64,000 bases of DNA from Zunongwangia profunda SM-A87 (GCF_000023465.1 NC_014041.1:1137001-1201000); one strand, 5' to 3'. Positions 34,427 through 43,004 are shown, counted from the first letter of the stretch. Program-made: numbers and translations. The notes: generated from the letters alone by a model not told the origin.

Positions 34427-35269
34427 ATGCTAAGTAATAAGGTACTATATATTCGGGATTTAATAGATTGTCCTCCTTCTTATCTTGACGACCCGGGACG
34501 TCGGGAATTTTTTGAGATTGTTTGGCTTAAAAATGAAAAGGCTTTGCATGTACCACAACATTCTTTTCAAACCTTACAGGGCGACTGGATTTATCTTATT
34601 CCGCCTTATCGAGTACATCAATTAAATAAAGCTGGAAAAAAAGGGGTATTGCTTTCTTTTAAAAGAGAGTTACTGGAAGATGATCTTAAAGAATTTTTAC
34701 TGGATGTATTTAGAATGTTCAACATCCAGGGAGAATTTTCCTGTTTGCAGGTCACCGAACAAAGCTCTAAGGGCTTGAACGCTATTTATACTCTTCTTTC
34801 TGAAGAATACCAAAAAGAAGAAATGAACCTGATTATGATCAAGGCCCTATTAAAGGTCTTTTTATTGCAACTTATACAATTAAAAGAGCAGCATTTTACG
34901 CAGCATGATATTAATGAAAAACGAATTTATGAGTTTATGTTATTGTTGGAGAACTATTATCTTGAAGAACGCGATACCGGGTTTTATGCTAAACAATTGG
35001 GCTTAAGTGCCAAACGCTTAAACCAGATATTAAAGGAGAAATTAGATAAAACCGGACTTCAATTAATCCATGATCGTTTAATCCTTGAAGCCAAACGTCA
35101 AATCATTCATAGTGAAAATACCATTAAAGAAATTTCATTTAATTTAAGATTTAAGGATCGGTCTTACTTCAGTAGATTTTTTAAGCAACATACAGGAATG
35201 ACACCGCAGGAATTTCAGGAGAGTGTAAAACAGCACGTCATTCAGCACGAAAATACTTTAATAAGCTAA
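34427..35269 (+). CDS. AraC family transcriptional regulator (cupin-type sensor)
   Basis: 280 residues. The N-terminal 130 residues look like a small-molecule-binding cupin ('GDWIYLIPPYRVHQLNKAGKKG', shown here as the 'PPYRVHQL' motif). The C-terminal 100 residues carry two helix-turn-helices: 'YAKQLGLSAKRLNQILKEKL' and the AraC signature 'FNLRFKDRSYFSRFFKQHTG' with 'MTPQEF'. It is divergent from the hexulose-phosphate operon, its probable target; many AraC proteins activate a divergent metabolic operon. It may also act on the porin gene downstream. Confidence 0.9.
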   Translation: MLSNKVLYIRDLIDCPPSYLDDPGRREFFEIVWLKNEKALHVPQHSFQTLQGDWIYLIPPYRVHQLNKAGKKGVLLSFKRELLEDDLKEFLLDVFRMFNIQGEFSCLQVTEQSSKGLNAIYTLLSEEYQKEEMNLIMIKALLKVFLLQLIQLKEQHFTQHDINEKRIYEFMLLLENYYLEERDTGFYAKQLGLSAKRLNQILKEKLDKTGLQLIHDRLILEAKRQIIHSENTIKEISFNLRFKDRSYFSRFFKQHTGMTPQEFQESVKQHVIQHENTLIS

Positions 35270-35279
35270 GAAGTTCAAA

Positions 35280-35305
35280 TTTATATATCTGGTTTATATA
35301 TCTGG
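35280..35305. repeat. Tandem duplication of 13 bases
   Basis: TTTATATATCTGG occurs twice head to tail (35280-35292 and 35293-35305), 10 bases past the AraC stop. No function is apparent. Confidence 0.8.
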
Positions 35306-35385
35306 GTAGAGGCATTAGAGTAATAATACAATGTAAATTAATTGTTTCTTTAATATTATTGTAATGTTAAGAAGTTAGAATTCTT

Positions 35386-35393
35386 TATTTTTG
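35386..35393 (+). promoter_or_regulatory. TAnnTTTG -7 box for the porin gene
   Basis: TATTTTTG, 24 bases before the start at 35417; a TTG at 35359-35361 is 24 bases upstream, slightly wide for a -33 element. Confidence 0.45.
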
Positions 35394-35416
35394 AACCCAT
35401 ACTTTAAAAATGGACT

Positions 35417-36640
35417 ATGAAGTATGGTACACCTTATTTATTAAGGCTTTTACTGCTCAATTTTGTTTTTTGTCTTTCTTCCAATAGCGGTTTTTCCCAG
35501 TCAGCGGAGGAAAGTAACAATTCAGTTTTTCAGGATTGGCGTTTTAAATACGGCGAAAAAGGATTCGAATTTAGATCTGGTGATAATAATTATTTGCTTC
35601 AGATTCAAAGCAGGTTACAGTTTAGGTTTGCCACACCAAGTGATAACGACCCTTATACGTTCAACAATTTTTCCGATAACAGCAATAATGTTTTTAAGGT
35701 AAATCGCTCTAGACTAAAAGTTGGTGGACATGCCTACAAACCCTGGTTAAAATATTATTGGGAGTATGAGCTGGGGCAATCTAATCTTTTAGATTACCGG
35801 ATCATGATAGAGCGTTGGGAATGGTTAAATATAAAAGTAGGGCAGTGGAAGCTTGAATTTTCCAGGGAACGCCGTATAAGTAGTGGAGCACAACAAACCG
35901 TAGATCGTTCAATTTTAAACCGGTCTTTTACCGTAGACAGGCAGCAGGGGGTAGAGCTTTATGGAAGATTGCGAACCAAAGGCCCCCTGGACTTTAATTA
36001 CTGGCTTGGTGTTTTTACCGGTAGTGGCCGTGGAGCCAGGGAGAACGACGATAAAAACCTGATGTATTTTGGCCGCATTCAATGGAATATGTTTGGAGAA
36101 AATTTAGGTTTTACAAGTAGCGATCTTGGCATTCACCAAAAACCAGCAGCAATTATCGCTCTTGCCGGAGTAACAAACAGGAGTCCCTATACCCGATTTT
36201 CATCTTCTGGTGGAGGCGTCTTGGAAGGGTTTGAAGAACAGAATCCCGGCCAATATCGTATAAATCAGGCCAATTTAGAAACTGCTTTGGTTTACAAGGG
36301 ATTTAGTTGGCAATCTGAGTTGCACTGGAAAAATATTCAAGATCGGGTGAATAATCAGGAAACTAAATTAAACGGATTTTATTTTCAGGCCGGTTATTTA
36401 GCACACCAGTCCTTGGCCTGGTGGCCAGAACCTTTAGAAATTGCTGCCCGTTACGCTAATTTTACGCCAAACACACTACAGGATTATTACTTAGATGAAA
36501 TAACCCTTGCTTTTAACTGGTTTTTTAAAGGGCATAGAAATAAATTGACGATGGAGGTTTCTGAATTTGATCTGGAAACAGCAGACGTTGGAATAAAAGA
36601 TGAGTTTAGGTTCCGAATTCAATGGGATATTTCCATTTAG
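35417..36640 (+). CDS. OprO/OprP-type outer-membrane porin
   Basis: 407 residues. The signal peptide ends near residue 27 ('GFSQS'). The mature protein is a predicted 16-strand-like barrel with alternating aromatic and polar residues: 'LQIQSRLQFRFA', 'VNRSRLKVGGHAYKPWLKYYWEYE' region, 'VGQWKLEFSRERRIS' and a C-terminal 'FRFRIQWDIS' ending near an aromatic strand. This is the phosphate-selective porin O/P family, which in Bacteroidetes is used for anions generally. Its position after the AraC/hexulose-phosphate genes is suggestive of uptake of a related substrate, but phosphate is equally possible. Confidence 0.85.
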   Translation: MKYGTPYLLRLLLLNFVFCLSSNSGFSQSAEESNNSVFQDWRFKYGEKGFEFRSGDNNYLLQIQSRLQFRFATPSDNDPYTFNNFSDNSNNVFKVNRSRLKVGGHAYKPWLKYYWEYELGQSNLLDYRIMIERWEWLNIKVGQWKLEFSRERRISSGAQQTVDRSILNRSFTVDRQQGVELYGRLRTKGPLDFNYWLGVFTGSGRGARENDDKNLMYFGRIQWNMFGENLGFTSSDLGIHQKPAAIIALAGVTNRSPYTRFSSSGGGVLEGFEEQNPGQYRINQANLETALVYKGFSWQSELHWKNIQDRVNNQETKLNGFYFQAGYLAHQSLAWWPEPLEIAARYANFTPNTLQDYYLDEITLAFNWFFKGHRNKLTMEVSEFDLETADVGIKDEFRFRIQWDISI

Positions 36641-36768
36641 GCTTTAACAATAAACTCTCCATATGCTAAAATTGAGTATTTAGAGTGGGAATTTTTATGG
36701 AATTGTCTTTTAAAGTGGAATATTATTTTATTTTCGCCTGTCTAATTAATCTTTTAAATAAAAACAAT

Positions 36769-36945
36769 ATGAAAGAATTGGTAGAAAATATCAATGAGAC
36801 ATTTGAAGCTTTTAAAACTGATGCTGATGCTCAGTTAGAATCTGGGAACAAAGCAGCAGGAACACGCGCAAGAAAATCTTCTTTAGCTTTAGAGAAGCTT
36901 TTGAAAGAATTCCGTAAAGAATCTGTAGCAGCTTCTAAAAAATAA
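36769..36945 (+). CDS. Histone H1-like (Hc1 family) DNA-binding protein
   Basis: 58 residues from the ATG at 36769; the frame is open from 36685, but the earlier residues are hydrophobic and unlike the family, so the short form is chosen. It is Lys- and Ala-rich with an amphipathic helix: 'ELVENINETFEAFKTDADAQ', then 'KAAGTRARKSSLALEKLLKE' and a 'KK' end. This is the small Hc1-type protein found next to many Bacteroidetes genes and related to chlamydial Hc1. Presumed to bind and compact DNA. An excellent terminator follows directly. Confidence 0.88.
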   Translation: MKELVENINETFEAFKTDADAQLESGNKAAGTRARKSSLALEKLLKEFRKESVAASKK

Positions 36946-36949
36946 AACT

Positions 36950-36974
36950 AAAGCCTCTCATTTAGAGAGGCTTT
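36950..36974 (+). terminator. Rho-independent terminator of the histone-like gene
   Basis: AAAGCCTCTC and GAGAGGCTTT form a 10-bp stem with loop ATTTA, followed by TTC and a T-rich stretch, 4 bases past the stop. Confidence 0.88.
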
Positions 36975-37018
36975 TTCTTTATATACTGTTGGCGCTCATT
37001 TTAATTTTTTGGTAGTAC

Positions 37019-37567
37019 CTACTGTAAACTTTTGATGATTTTTAGCTCTTTTATTATCTGAGTACCTATAAGTACCGCTAAAGCTATAAAAATTATGATC
37101 GAAGAAATTATAATGTATATATAGAATCCTGCTGATAATTGCTGCTTAAAAATAGGTAGTAATAGTAGGAATCCAAGTATATACGTAGCAAATAACAAAG
37201 GAGTCCATAAATAATGAATTTTTCTTCTGGATTTATAGTACTGAACCAATTGCTTGTTAAAAGCGAGCATACTTTGATAAAGTGGGAAACTTTCTTTTTT
37301 TAAACTACTGGCATATTCCATGATAATCCTAATGCACAGGCTGCCAATCATAAGTCCCAATCCCCAAAAGGCTCTTGTATTTTTGTAAGCCGAAACGTAA
37401 AAGAAAAAAGCAATTAGCAGAAGCACGGTAATGCCCAGGATAATTTTTGTAATTCTTTGTTTACGCTTTATTCCTTGCGACTTTGCTATGATTTCATCAC
37501 TATTTTTAATCGGTGATGGCGCTTGATGGCTTTGCCATTGTTTTTTGATATGCTGAAAATCATTCAT
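37019..37567 (-). CDS. Four-helix membrane protein, putative anti-sigma partner
   Basis: 182 residues. A soluble N-terminus of about 38 residues ('FQHIKKQWQSHQAP') is followed by membrane helices near 42-60, 68-88, 122-142 and 150-172. It starts 8 bases inside the end of the ECF sigma gene, so it is translationally coupled to it. That position, and the short cytoplasmic head, suggest it holds or regulates the sigma factor, although it lacks a recognisable zinc anti-sigma motif (no His-x3-Cys-x2-Cys). No family name is offered. Confidence 0.7.
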   Translation of the reverse strand: MNDFQHIKKQWQSHQAPSPIKNSDEIIAKSQGIKRKQRITKIILGITVLLLIAFFFYVSAYKNTRAFWGLGLMIGSLCIRIIMEYASSLKKESFPLYQSMLAFNKQLVQYYKSRRKIHYLWTPLLFATYILGFLLLLPIFKQQLSAGFYIYIIISSIIIFIALAVLIGTQIIKELKIIKSLQ

Positions 37568-38039
37568 TTTTTACACATTTAGAAAGTTGATCTTTAATTC
37601 GGTGAATTCTAGTTCGTATTGCGGCATGATTTATCCCGGTGATTTCTGCAATTTCCTTTTGAGGCAAACCTTCCAGTTCTAATAGAATAATCGATTTATT
37701 TTCTGCAGAAAGTTTATCGATACAGCGGTACATACTGGCAAATTGCTTTTCGGTTGTGGGGTCTTCGATAGTGTCATTACCAGCAATGTCAATTTTTAAT
37801 GGCTTTGTTTTTTGCTTCCGTAGTTCCTGTAAGCAGGTGTTTACGGTAATTCTATAAATCCAGGTTGAAATTGTAGCTTCTCCACGAAAATCTTTAATGT
37901 ACTGCCACACTTTAATAAAAACCTCTTGCGCCAAATCTTTAGCTAAAGCTTCATTGCCATTAAGATATCCCATGCAAAGCCGTATTACTTTTGGGTAATT
38001 GGAGTAGTATATTTCCTGAAATTCCAGTTTTTTACTCAT
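37560..38039 (-). CDS. ECF-type RNA polymerase sigma factor
   Basis: 159 residues. Region 2 runs about 10-75 ('RLCMGYLNGNEALAKDLAQEVFIKVWQYI', key part 'DLAQEVFIKVW' and 'ISTWIYRITVNTCLQ'). Region 4 is about 105-155 ('LSAENKSIILLELEGLPQKEIAEITGINHAAIRTRIHRIKDQL', with helix-turn-helix 'IAEITGINHAAIRTRIHR'). It directs polymerase to a small regulon. The order on the minus strand is hydrolase, sigma, membrane protein, each overlapping the next by 8 bases, so all three are made together. Confidence 0.92.
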   Translation of the reverse strand: MSKKLEFQEIYYSNYPKVIRLCMGYLNGNEALAKDLAQEVFIKVWQYIKDFRGEATISTWIYRITVNTCLQELRKQKTKPLKIDIAGNDTIEDPTTEKQFASMYRCIDKLSAENKSIILLELEGLPQKEIAEITGINHAAIRTRIHRIKDQLSKCVKNE

Positions 38040-38877
38040 TGGTATTCAAGGCCATTTTTATTTGATCGATTAACCATACTGGCTGGTCATACATTATAAA
38101 ATGCTTGGAATTTTCTGCAAAATGAAGCTTATAATCACTCAGGTTTTGGTATTGGTTTTTATAATTTATGGTGGCCACCTCTTTTCCGTAGGGAAGATTA
38201 GCCGCAAGAATATAAACGGGAACCTTAATATTAGCTAATTTTTGCCGTAAATCTAACTTCAAAAGATCGGTATAGCCATACACATAAGTCTTTCGATCGC
38301 TTCTAAGCATATCTTCCACAATCCTTTTTTGGCCTTCTGGATCAAGACTTAAGTTTATAGCCATTTGATTTGCCATTGTTTCGAAATCGGCCTCGCTCAT
38401 TTCTAATAATTGTTGGTTATAAGGCGAATCATATTGTATGGATTCACTGTCATAGTTTGGAAACATCAATGCTCCCATGGCAGGTAATGCGTCGATTAAG
38501 ATTAGTTTTTTATAAACGTCCTGGTCTGAAGCTAGCCATAAGCCTAAAGTCCCACCCATACTGTGGCCTAAGATGCTAATATTTTTAAGCTTCTTTTTAG
38601 TGATGTAGATTTCCACATCTTTCTTTATCGTTTCGAGCCATGCCGACTGGATAGGGGCAACATCCCCAAAACCTGCAAAGGTGAAAGCATGCACCTGGTA
38701 ATCTTTAGAAAAGTTAGTAACAATCTCCTGATAAACATCTGCAGTACTACTAAAGCCTGGGAAAAGTAAAAGAGGTTCTCCCTCACCATAAACTTCGACT
38801 TTAAAGCTATTTTGACCTACAAGTTGGACAGTAGAAATCATGACTACTATGTACCATATCATTTTAAGATTTTTCAT
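38032..38877 (-). CDS. Exported alpha/beta hydrolase
   Basis: 281 residues with a signal peptide (about 1-22). The alpha/beta fold shows the oxyanion stretch 'LLLFPGFSSTADVY' (about 36), nucleophile Ser106 in 'LGHSMGG', an acid near the 'YILAANLPYG' strand, and the final His in 'ENSKHFIMYDQP'. Such proteins hydrolyse esters or amides; the substrate is unknown. Unusually, it is the first gene of an ECF sigma operon and overlaps the sigma gene by 8 bases, so it may alter an envelope molecule to which the sigma system responds. Confidence 0.87.
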   Translation of the reverse strand: MKNLKMIWYIVVMISTVQLVGQNSFKVEVYGEGEPLLLFPGFSSTADVYQEIVTNFSKDYQVHAFTFAGFGDVAPIQSAWLETIKKDVEIYITKKKLKNISILGHSMGGTLGLWLASDQDVYKKLILIDALPAMGALMFPNYDSESIQYDSPYNQQLLEMSEADFETMANQMAINLSLDPEGQKRIVEDMLRSDRKTYVYGYTDLLKLDLRQKLANIKVPVYILAANLPYGKEVATINYKNQYQNLSDYKLHFAENSKHFIMYDQPVWLIDQIKMALNTNE

Positions 38878-38959
38878 AAGAAATGAATTTAAAGTTTAGC
38901 CTTTAGATACATTTCAAACAAAATGTTACATGAGATTTAAATAAAATTGAAAAATAGAA

Positions 38960-40585
38960 TTAATCCTTCTTCTTTAGCATATAAAAATCACGCATCAACC
39001 GGTCTTTATAACCCGATTTTTGAGGGTTTATCTGATTTAAATCGTACTGGTCTACTTTTTTAATAGAATACCCTGAAAATTCTTCTGGAGAAATAGTGTC
39101 GGTTACATTAAATAGTAGTCCAAATTCTTCTTCTTTAGGCAAAGAAAGGCTATCGTTTTTAATCAAAATGTGGATAGGTTCACCATAATCCCAAATAATC
39201 TCGGGGCCAAAAGAATTATATTCATAAACCGTAAATTGCTTGTTTTCGGCTTGCTTTTTTAATTCGGCAAAAGACTTATAATTGGGGTTGTCGATTAAAG
39301 TATCGATGAGTGGAAAACCAAAAACGATTACTGTACAAATAAAACCTACAGTAAGATAAAATATTTTAGAAAACTTGTTTTTTCTTAAATAATAAAATAT
39401 CGAAATGCCTATTCCAAATAAAGCAATAGAAGTAAGAGCATACCATAAATAGTAGATTCCGTCTAAATCTAACATGAAATAAGACCCGAAGGGAAAGGCG
39501 ATACCAATAATGGCAATAAGTCCGAAGTTAAAATAAACCACCCATTTTTCTTTCATTTTCAATCCCGAAAAATTACTGAAAAGATATTCGATATAAAACG
39601 AAGTGTTTAATGCCATTGGGATAAGAACGGGTAAAAGGTACCTTGATTTTTTTTCGGGAATGATGGATAAAAGAATCACTGAAAGTACTGTCCAGAGAAT
39701 CGCGAATTTATATGCTTTTTTATTGCTCACCTTGTTTTTTAAATAGGGGTAAAGTAGCGCTACCAAAGATGGGATTGTCCAGATACCACTTTGAGTAAAG
39801 AAACTCCAGTAATAATAAAAGGGGCGTATATTATAACTTCCCCAATTTGCGGCTTCGTCTTTAGTGATTTCTAAAAAAGCAATGGGATCGGCTAACCTCA
39901 CATATACAAACCACCACAAACCAACTACTAAACTTAGTACAAGAAAAACCACCAATGCACCCCATTTTTTCCTAAAATCCTGAAATTTATAGACGATAGC
40001 ATAAGCTATTAAAAAGGGCAGGAATAATGCGTATAGCGAAACCGGTCCTTTGCTTAGAATAGAAAAGCCAAAGAAAAGTCCTGCTAGAACAGCATTACGC
40101 CACAACTTTCTCTCATCCCTAAAAAACTGGAATAGAAAGTAAATAGCCACCATCATAAAGGAATGTGTAAAGATATCCCACTGGCCGTTTCTTCCGGAAA
40201 AAATAATGTAAAATGAACTAACGGCGATAAGCGATCCTATAAAAGCCTGTTTTCTGGTGATATTTATTAATGCGGAAAATTTATATAAGGAAACGGCAAG
40301 AAGGGTAGCGGCGCAGGCTGCGGGTAGTCGTAAAGCCCATAAATGCTCTATACCGAATATTTTAGCTGAAATTGCGGTTAACCAGGTAGGTAAAGGTGGC
40401 TTTTCGTAACGCGGGATGTCATTTAATGTAGTAAGGAGCCAATGATCTAGATGTAGCATTTCTCTTGCTGAACCAAAATTTCTAGCTTCCATGATGTTTA
40501 CGTAAAGAGCATCGAGGTTAAAGAAAAATATAAGGAGGCAAACACCAATGAGGGCAAGTAGGTATCTATGAAATTTAGGTTTCAT
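38960..40585 (-). CDS. ArnT-like family 39 (GT-C) glycosyltransferase
   Basis: 541 residues with about twelve membrane helices in the first 400. The first periplasmic loop, 'ALYVNIMEARNFGSAREML' then 'RYEKPPLPTWL', holds the acidic residues and the 'KPPLP' motif of the PMT/ArnT family. The last 110 residues form a soluble domain. These enzymes move a sugar from a polyprenyl phosphate to lipid A or another surface acceptor. It follows the LAB_N protein by 4 bases and completes a GT2/LAB_N/GT39 operon, the usual arrangement of lipid-A or envelope glycan modification cassettes. The sugar is not known. Confidence 0.9.
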   Translation of the reverse strand: MKPKFHRYLLALIGVCLLIFFFNLDALYVNIMEARNFGSAREMLHLDHWLLTTLNDIPRYEKPPLPTWLTAISAKIFGIEHLWALRLPAACAATLLAVSLYKFSALINITRKQAFIGSLIAVSSFYIIFSGRNGQWDIFTHSFMMVAIYFLFQFFRDERKLWRNAVLAGLFFGFSILSKGPVSLYALFLPFLIAYAIVYKFQDFRKKWGALVVFLVLSLVVGLWWFVYVRLADPIAFLEITKDEAANWGSYNIRPFYYYWSFFTQSGIWTIPSLVALLYPYLKNKVSNKKAYKFAILWTVLSVILLSIIPEKKSRYLLPVLIPMALNTSFYIEYLFSNFSGLKMKEKWVVYFNFGLIAIIGIAFPFGSYFMLDLDGIYYLWYALTSIALFGIGISIFYYLRKNKFSKIFYLTVGFICTVIVFGFPLIDTLIDNPNYKSFAELKKQAENKQFTVYEYNSFGPEIIWDYGEPIHILIKNDSLSLPKEEEFGLLFNVTDTISPEEFSGYSIKKVDQYDLNQINPQKSGYKDRLMRDFYMLKKKD

Positions 40586-40589
40586 TTAA

Positions 40590-41213
40590 TTATCGTTTAG
40601 ACTTTTGGCTTAAGATAATATTTCTTACGTAAACTACGCTTCCAAAAATATGGCCTGTAAATAAAACAGGATCTTTTCTAATAATAGCGTAAATTAAAAT
40701 GAGACTGGCACCGATTAAACTCAAAATCCAAAATCCTAATGGGAGAATACTTTCTTTTTTTCTTTCAGAATACATCCATTGGTAGAGGAATCGCAGATTA
40801 AAAATGATCTGCGCAACTATACCTAACATCAAGAGCCATAGGGGGATATTCTCATTATTAAAGAAGCGTTGTAAGTCTAATGTGCCGTTATTATAATTAT
40901 AAAGTACTACAAAAGCGGGGAAGATATAAATGAAGAGCTGTAATATGCGCTTCATTTTTTCCCATTCTCCCTGCAATTGTAAATTACGAATATAAATGTA
41001 ATAGGTAATGGCCTGGCCAAACATGATCGAAAAATCATCTTTTAAGTCACCATAGATAAAAAGCAGGAAAGAGGCGATTAAGCTTAACTTCCAGAAAAGG
41101 CTGGGGGTTAAGACCCTTTTATGTTTTTCTGAAAGTATCCACTGTAACAATAGTCTTCCAGAAAAAAGAATTTGGGCCACAAAGCCTATGGTATATATAT
41201 ACCAAGGCATCAT
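40590..41213 (-). CDS. Membrane protein with two LpxB N-terminal-like (LAB_N) domains
   Basis: 207 residues that are an internal duplication. Copy one (about 9-80) and copy two (about 130-202) share 'GFVAQILFSGRLLLQWI.SE' against 'GIVAQIIFNLRFLYQWM.SE', then 'FW.LSLI...L..IY...DD/KDP' and 'G....Y..YIRNL' against 'GSVVYVRNI'. Each has two or three membrane helices. LAB_N domains are found at the N-terminus of some LpxB proteins and alone beside GT2/ArnT genes, where they are thought to help flip or handle the lipid-linked sugar. The gene overlaps the GT2 gene by 4 bases (ATGA). Confidence 0.87.
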   Translation of the reverse strand: MMPWYIYTIGFVAQILFSGRLLLQWILSEKHKRVLTPSLFWKLSLIASFLLFIYGDLKDDFSIMFGQAITYYIYIRNLQLQGEWEKMKRILQLFIYIFPAFVVLYNYNNGTLDLQRFFNNENIPLWLLMLGIVAQIIFNLRFLYQWMYSERKKESILPLGFWILSLIGASLILIYAIIRKDPVLFTGHIFGSVVYVRNIILSQKSKR

Positions 41214-41923
41214 CCTTTTTTAGCCACGTTATAGTTGATATACTTTTTTTTCATCCATAGGTAAGCAAAGCAATCTACAAGAGGGCCTAAAAGTCGGTTC
41301 CATAAATGAAATTTTGCTTTACCGGCAATTCTGGGATAATGTCTTACAGGCACTTGTTTTACACTCCCGTTTTGTAACATGATCATTGCCGGTAAAAATC
41401 GGTGTAAGCCTTTAAACATCGGGATACGTTTTGCATAATCTGCCTTAATGATTTTTAGGGGGCAGCCGGTATCATTCATACCGTCGTGCGTAAAGCTTTT
41501 ACGAATACCATTAGCGATAAGCGAGGACATATTTTTTACAAAAGAATCCTTTCGATCTGCACGCCATCCCGTCACAAGATCATATTCCCCAATATCCTGC
41601 ATTAAAAGATTAAAATCTTCAGGATCGGTTTGTAGATCTGAATCGATATACCCAATTAGCGGTGTGTCAGCATAATCGAACCCAGCTTTAATTGCAGCGC
41701 TTAATCCGCAATTTTGTGCAAAAGAAATAAAATAAAATGCTTCATTACCAGCACAAATTTTTTCGATCATCGATAAACTGTTATCCGAGGAGCCATCGTT
41801 AACCAGTAGGATACAGGTGGGCTTCACAGCAATTTCCAGATAAGTTGATAACTGTTGTTCCAGCCGTTCCAGGTTTTCTTCCTCGTTATAGATAGGAACA
41901 ATGATCGTAAACTGATATTCCAT
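41210..41923 (-). CDS. Family 2 glycosyltransferase (ArnC/DPM1-like, soluble)
   Basis: 237 residues, GT-A fold: 'TIIVPIYNEEENLERLE', 'VNDGSSDNSLSMIE', 'IGYIDSDLQTDPED' (Asp-x-Asp) and 'DTGCPLKII'. There are no C-terminal membrane helices, unlike full ArnC. It likely makes a polyprenyl-phosphate sugar that the ArnT-like enzyme uses. It is the first gene of the operon, reading from a TACATTTG box at 41941-41948 with a very short leader. Confidence 0.9.
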   Translation of the reverse strand: MEYQFTIIVPIYNEEENLERLEQQLSTYLEIAVKPTCILLVNDGSSDNSLSMIEKICAGNEAFYFISFAQNCGLSAAIKAGFDYADTPLIGYIDSDLQTDPEDFNLLMQDIGEYDLVTGWRADRKDSFVKNMSSLIANGIRKSFTHDGMNDTGCPLKIIKADYAKRIPMFKGLHRFLPAMIMLQNGSVKQVPVRHYPRIAGKAKFHLWNRLLGPLVDCFAYLWMKKKYINYNVAKKG

Positions 41924-41940
41924 AATTGATAAATTGACTG

Positions 41941-41948
41941 CAAATGTA
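41941..41948 (-). promoter_or_regulatory. TAnnTTTG -7 box for the GT2/LAB_N/GT39 operon
   Basis: TACATTTG on the minus strand, 18 bases before the GT2 start; no clear -33 element. Confidence 0.5.
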
Positions 41949-41994
41949 TCTTTTAAAAGAAAAAATAAGAAGGTTCTTACAGGAAATATCGTTT

Positions 41995-42013
41995 TTTAAT
42001 GATAATCATTGTA
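41995..42013. promoter_or_regulatory. Fur-box-like palindrome
   Basis: The 19-mer TTTAATGATAATCATTGTA contains AATGAT-A-ATCATT and matches the classic Fur consensus GATAATGATAATCATTATC at 15 of 19 positions by my count. It lies between the divergent GT2 operon and the epimerase gene, touching a TACTTTG stretch that may be the epimerase -7 region. Fur control is a prediction. Confidence 0.45.
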
Positions 42014-42059
42014 CTTTGCCCCCGTAAATTTTCAGGGTATTGCTAATTTTAGACTTTAA

Positions 42060-43004
42060 ATGATGAAAGTTTTGGTTACCGGTGCAGCCGGTTTTATAGG
42101 TTCTCATGCTGCCGAAGCATTAAATAAAGAAGGTTACGAAGTGGTTGGATTAGATAATTTTTCTGATTACTACGATGTTAGATTAAAAGAATTAAATACA
42201 GACAGCCTTCGTAAAAACAATATCCAAGTAAAAAAAGTAGATCTTAGAAAGCCTGAAGATTTTAAAAAACTTACCAGCGATTTCGATTTTATAATTCATT
42301 TTGCGGCACAACCTGGTATATCCTCCAGCAGTACTTTCGATCAATATTTGCAAAATAATGTTATTGCGACTCAAAATTTAATTGAGTTTGCCCATCAAAA
42401 TAAGAAGCTAAAGCATTTTTTTAATATCTCTACATCTTCGGTATATGGATTGGAAGCGACCTTTCCTGAAGATGCCGCAGCACAACCCGCTTCGTTTTAC
42501 GGAGTAACCAAATTAGCTGCCGAACAATTGGTATTAGCTGAATCCAGGGCGAAACGTTTAAACAGTAGTTCATTAAGATTATATTCGGTTTATGGACCAA
42601 GGGAACGACCTGAAAAGTTATATACTAAATTAATTGCATGCGCTTTTAACAATGAAAAGTTTCCTTTATTTAGCGGAAGCCAAAAGCACCTCCGAAGCTT
42701 TACTTATGTTGGGGATATTATAGAAGGATTACTTTCTGCGGTGAAAAAGCATCATGAATTAAATGGAGAGATCATTAATTTGGGTACAGAAGCTGAGTAT
42801 ACCACACAGGAAGGTATTGACTATGTGGAAGAACTTTTAGGGAAAAAGATTGAATTAGAGGTTAAACCAAGGCGTAAAGGAGACCAGTGGCACACTCGTG
42901 CTAATATCAATAAGGCTAAAAAAATATTGGATTACCATCCAACGACAACTTTAAAGGATGGATTGCAACGCCAAATTAACTGGTATAAAGCCAATTTTCT
43001 ATAA
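42060..43004 (+). CDS. NAD-dependent sugar-nucleotide epimerase/dehydratase (extended SDR)
   Basis: 314 residues. NAD-binding 'VTGAAGFIGSH' (about 6-16), 'VGLDNFSDYYDVRLKE' (the region typical of UDP-glucuronate 4-epimerases), catalytic 'SSVYG' and Tyr147-x3-Lys151 in 'FYGVTKLAAEQ', then 'LRLYSVYGPRERPE'. The pattern suggests a UDP-glucuronate or UDP-glucose 4-epimerase, but the exact substrate is not proved. It converts nucleotide sugars in the cytoplasm for surface glycans and is divergent from the GT2 cassette. Its stop overlaps the convergent MeaB stop by 6 bases. Confidence 0.88.
   Translation: MMKVLVTGAAGFIGSHAAEALNKEGYEVVGLDNFSDYYDVRLKELNTDSLRKNNIQVKKVDLRKPEDFKKLTSDFDFIIHFAAQPGISSSSTFDQYLQNNVIATQNLIEFAHQNKKLKHFFNISTSSVYGLEATFPEDAAAQPASFYGVTKLAAEQLVLAESRAKRLNSSSLRLYSVYGPRERPEKLYTKLIACAFNNEKFPLFSGSQKHLRSFTYVGDIIEGLLSAVKKHHELNGEIINLGTEAEYTTQEGIDYVEELLGKKIELEVKPRRKGDQWHTRANINKAKKILDYHPTTTLKDGLQRQINWYKANFL

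Noticed and set aside
36685..36768. Longer start for the histone-like protein
   Set aside because: The extra 28 residues are hydrophobic and absent from the 58-residue family form.
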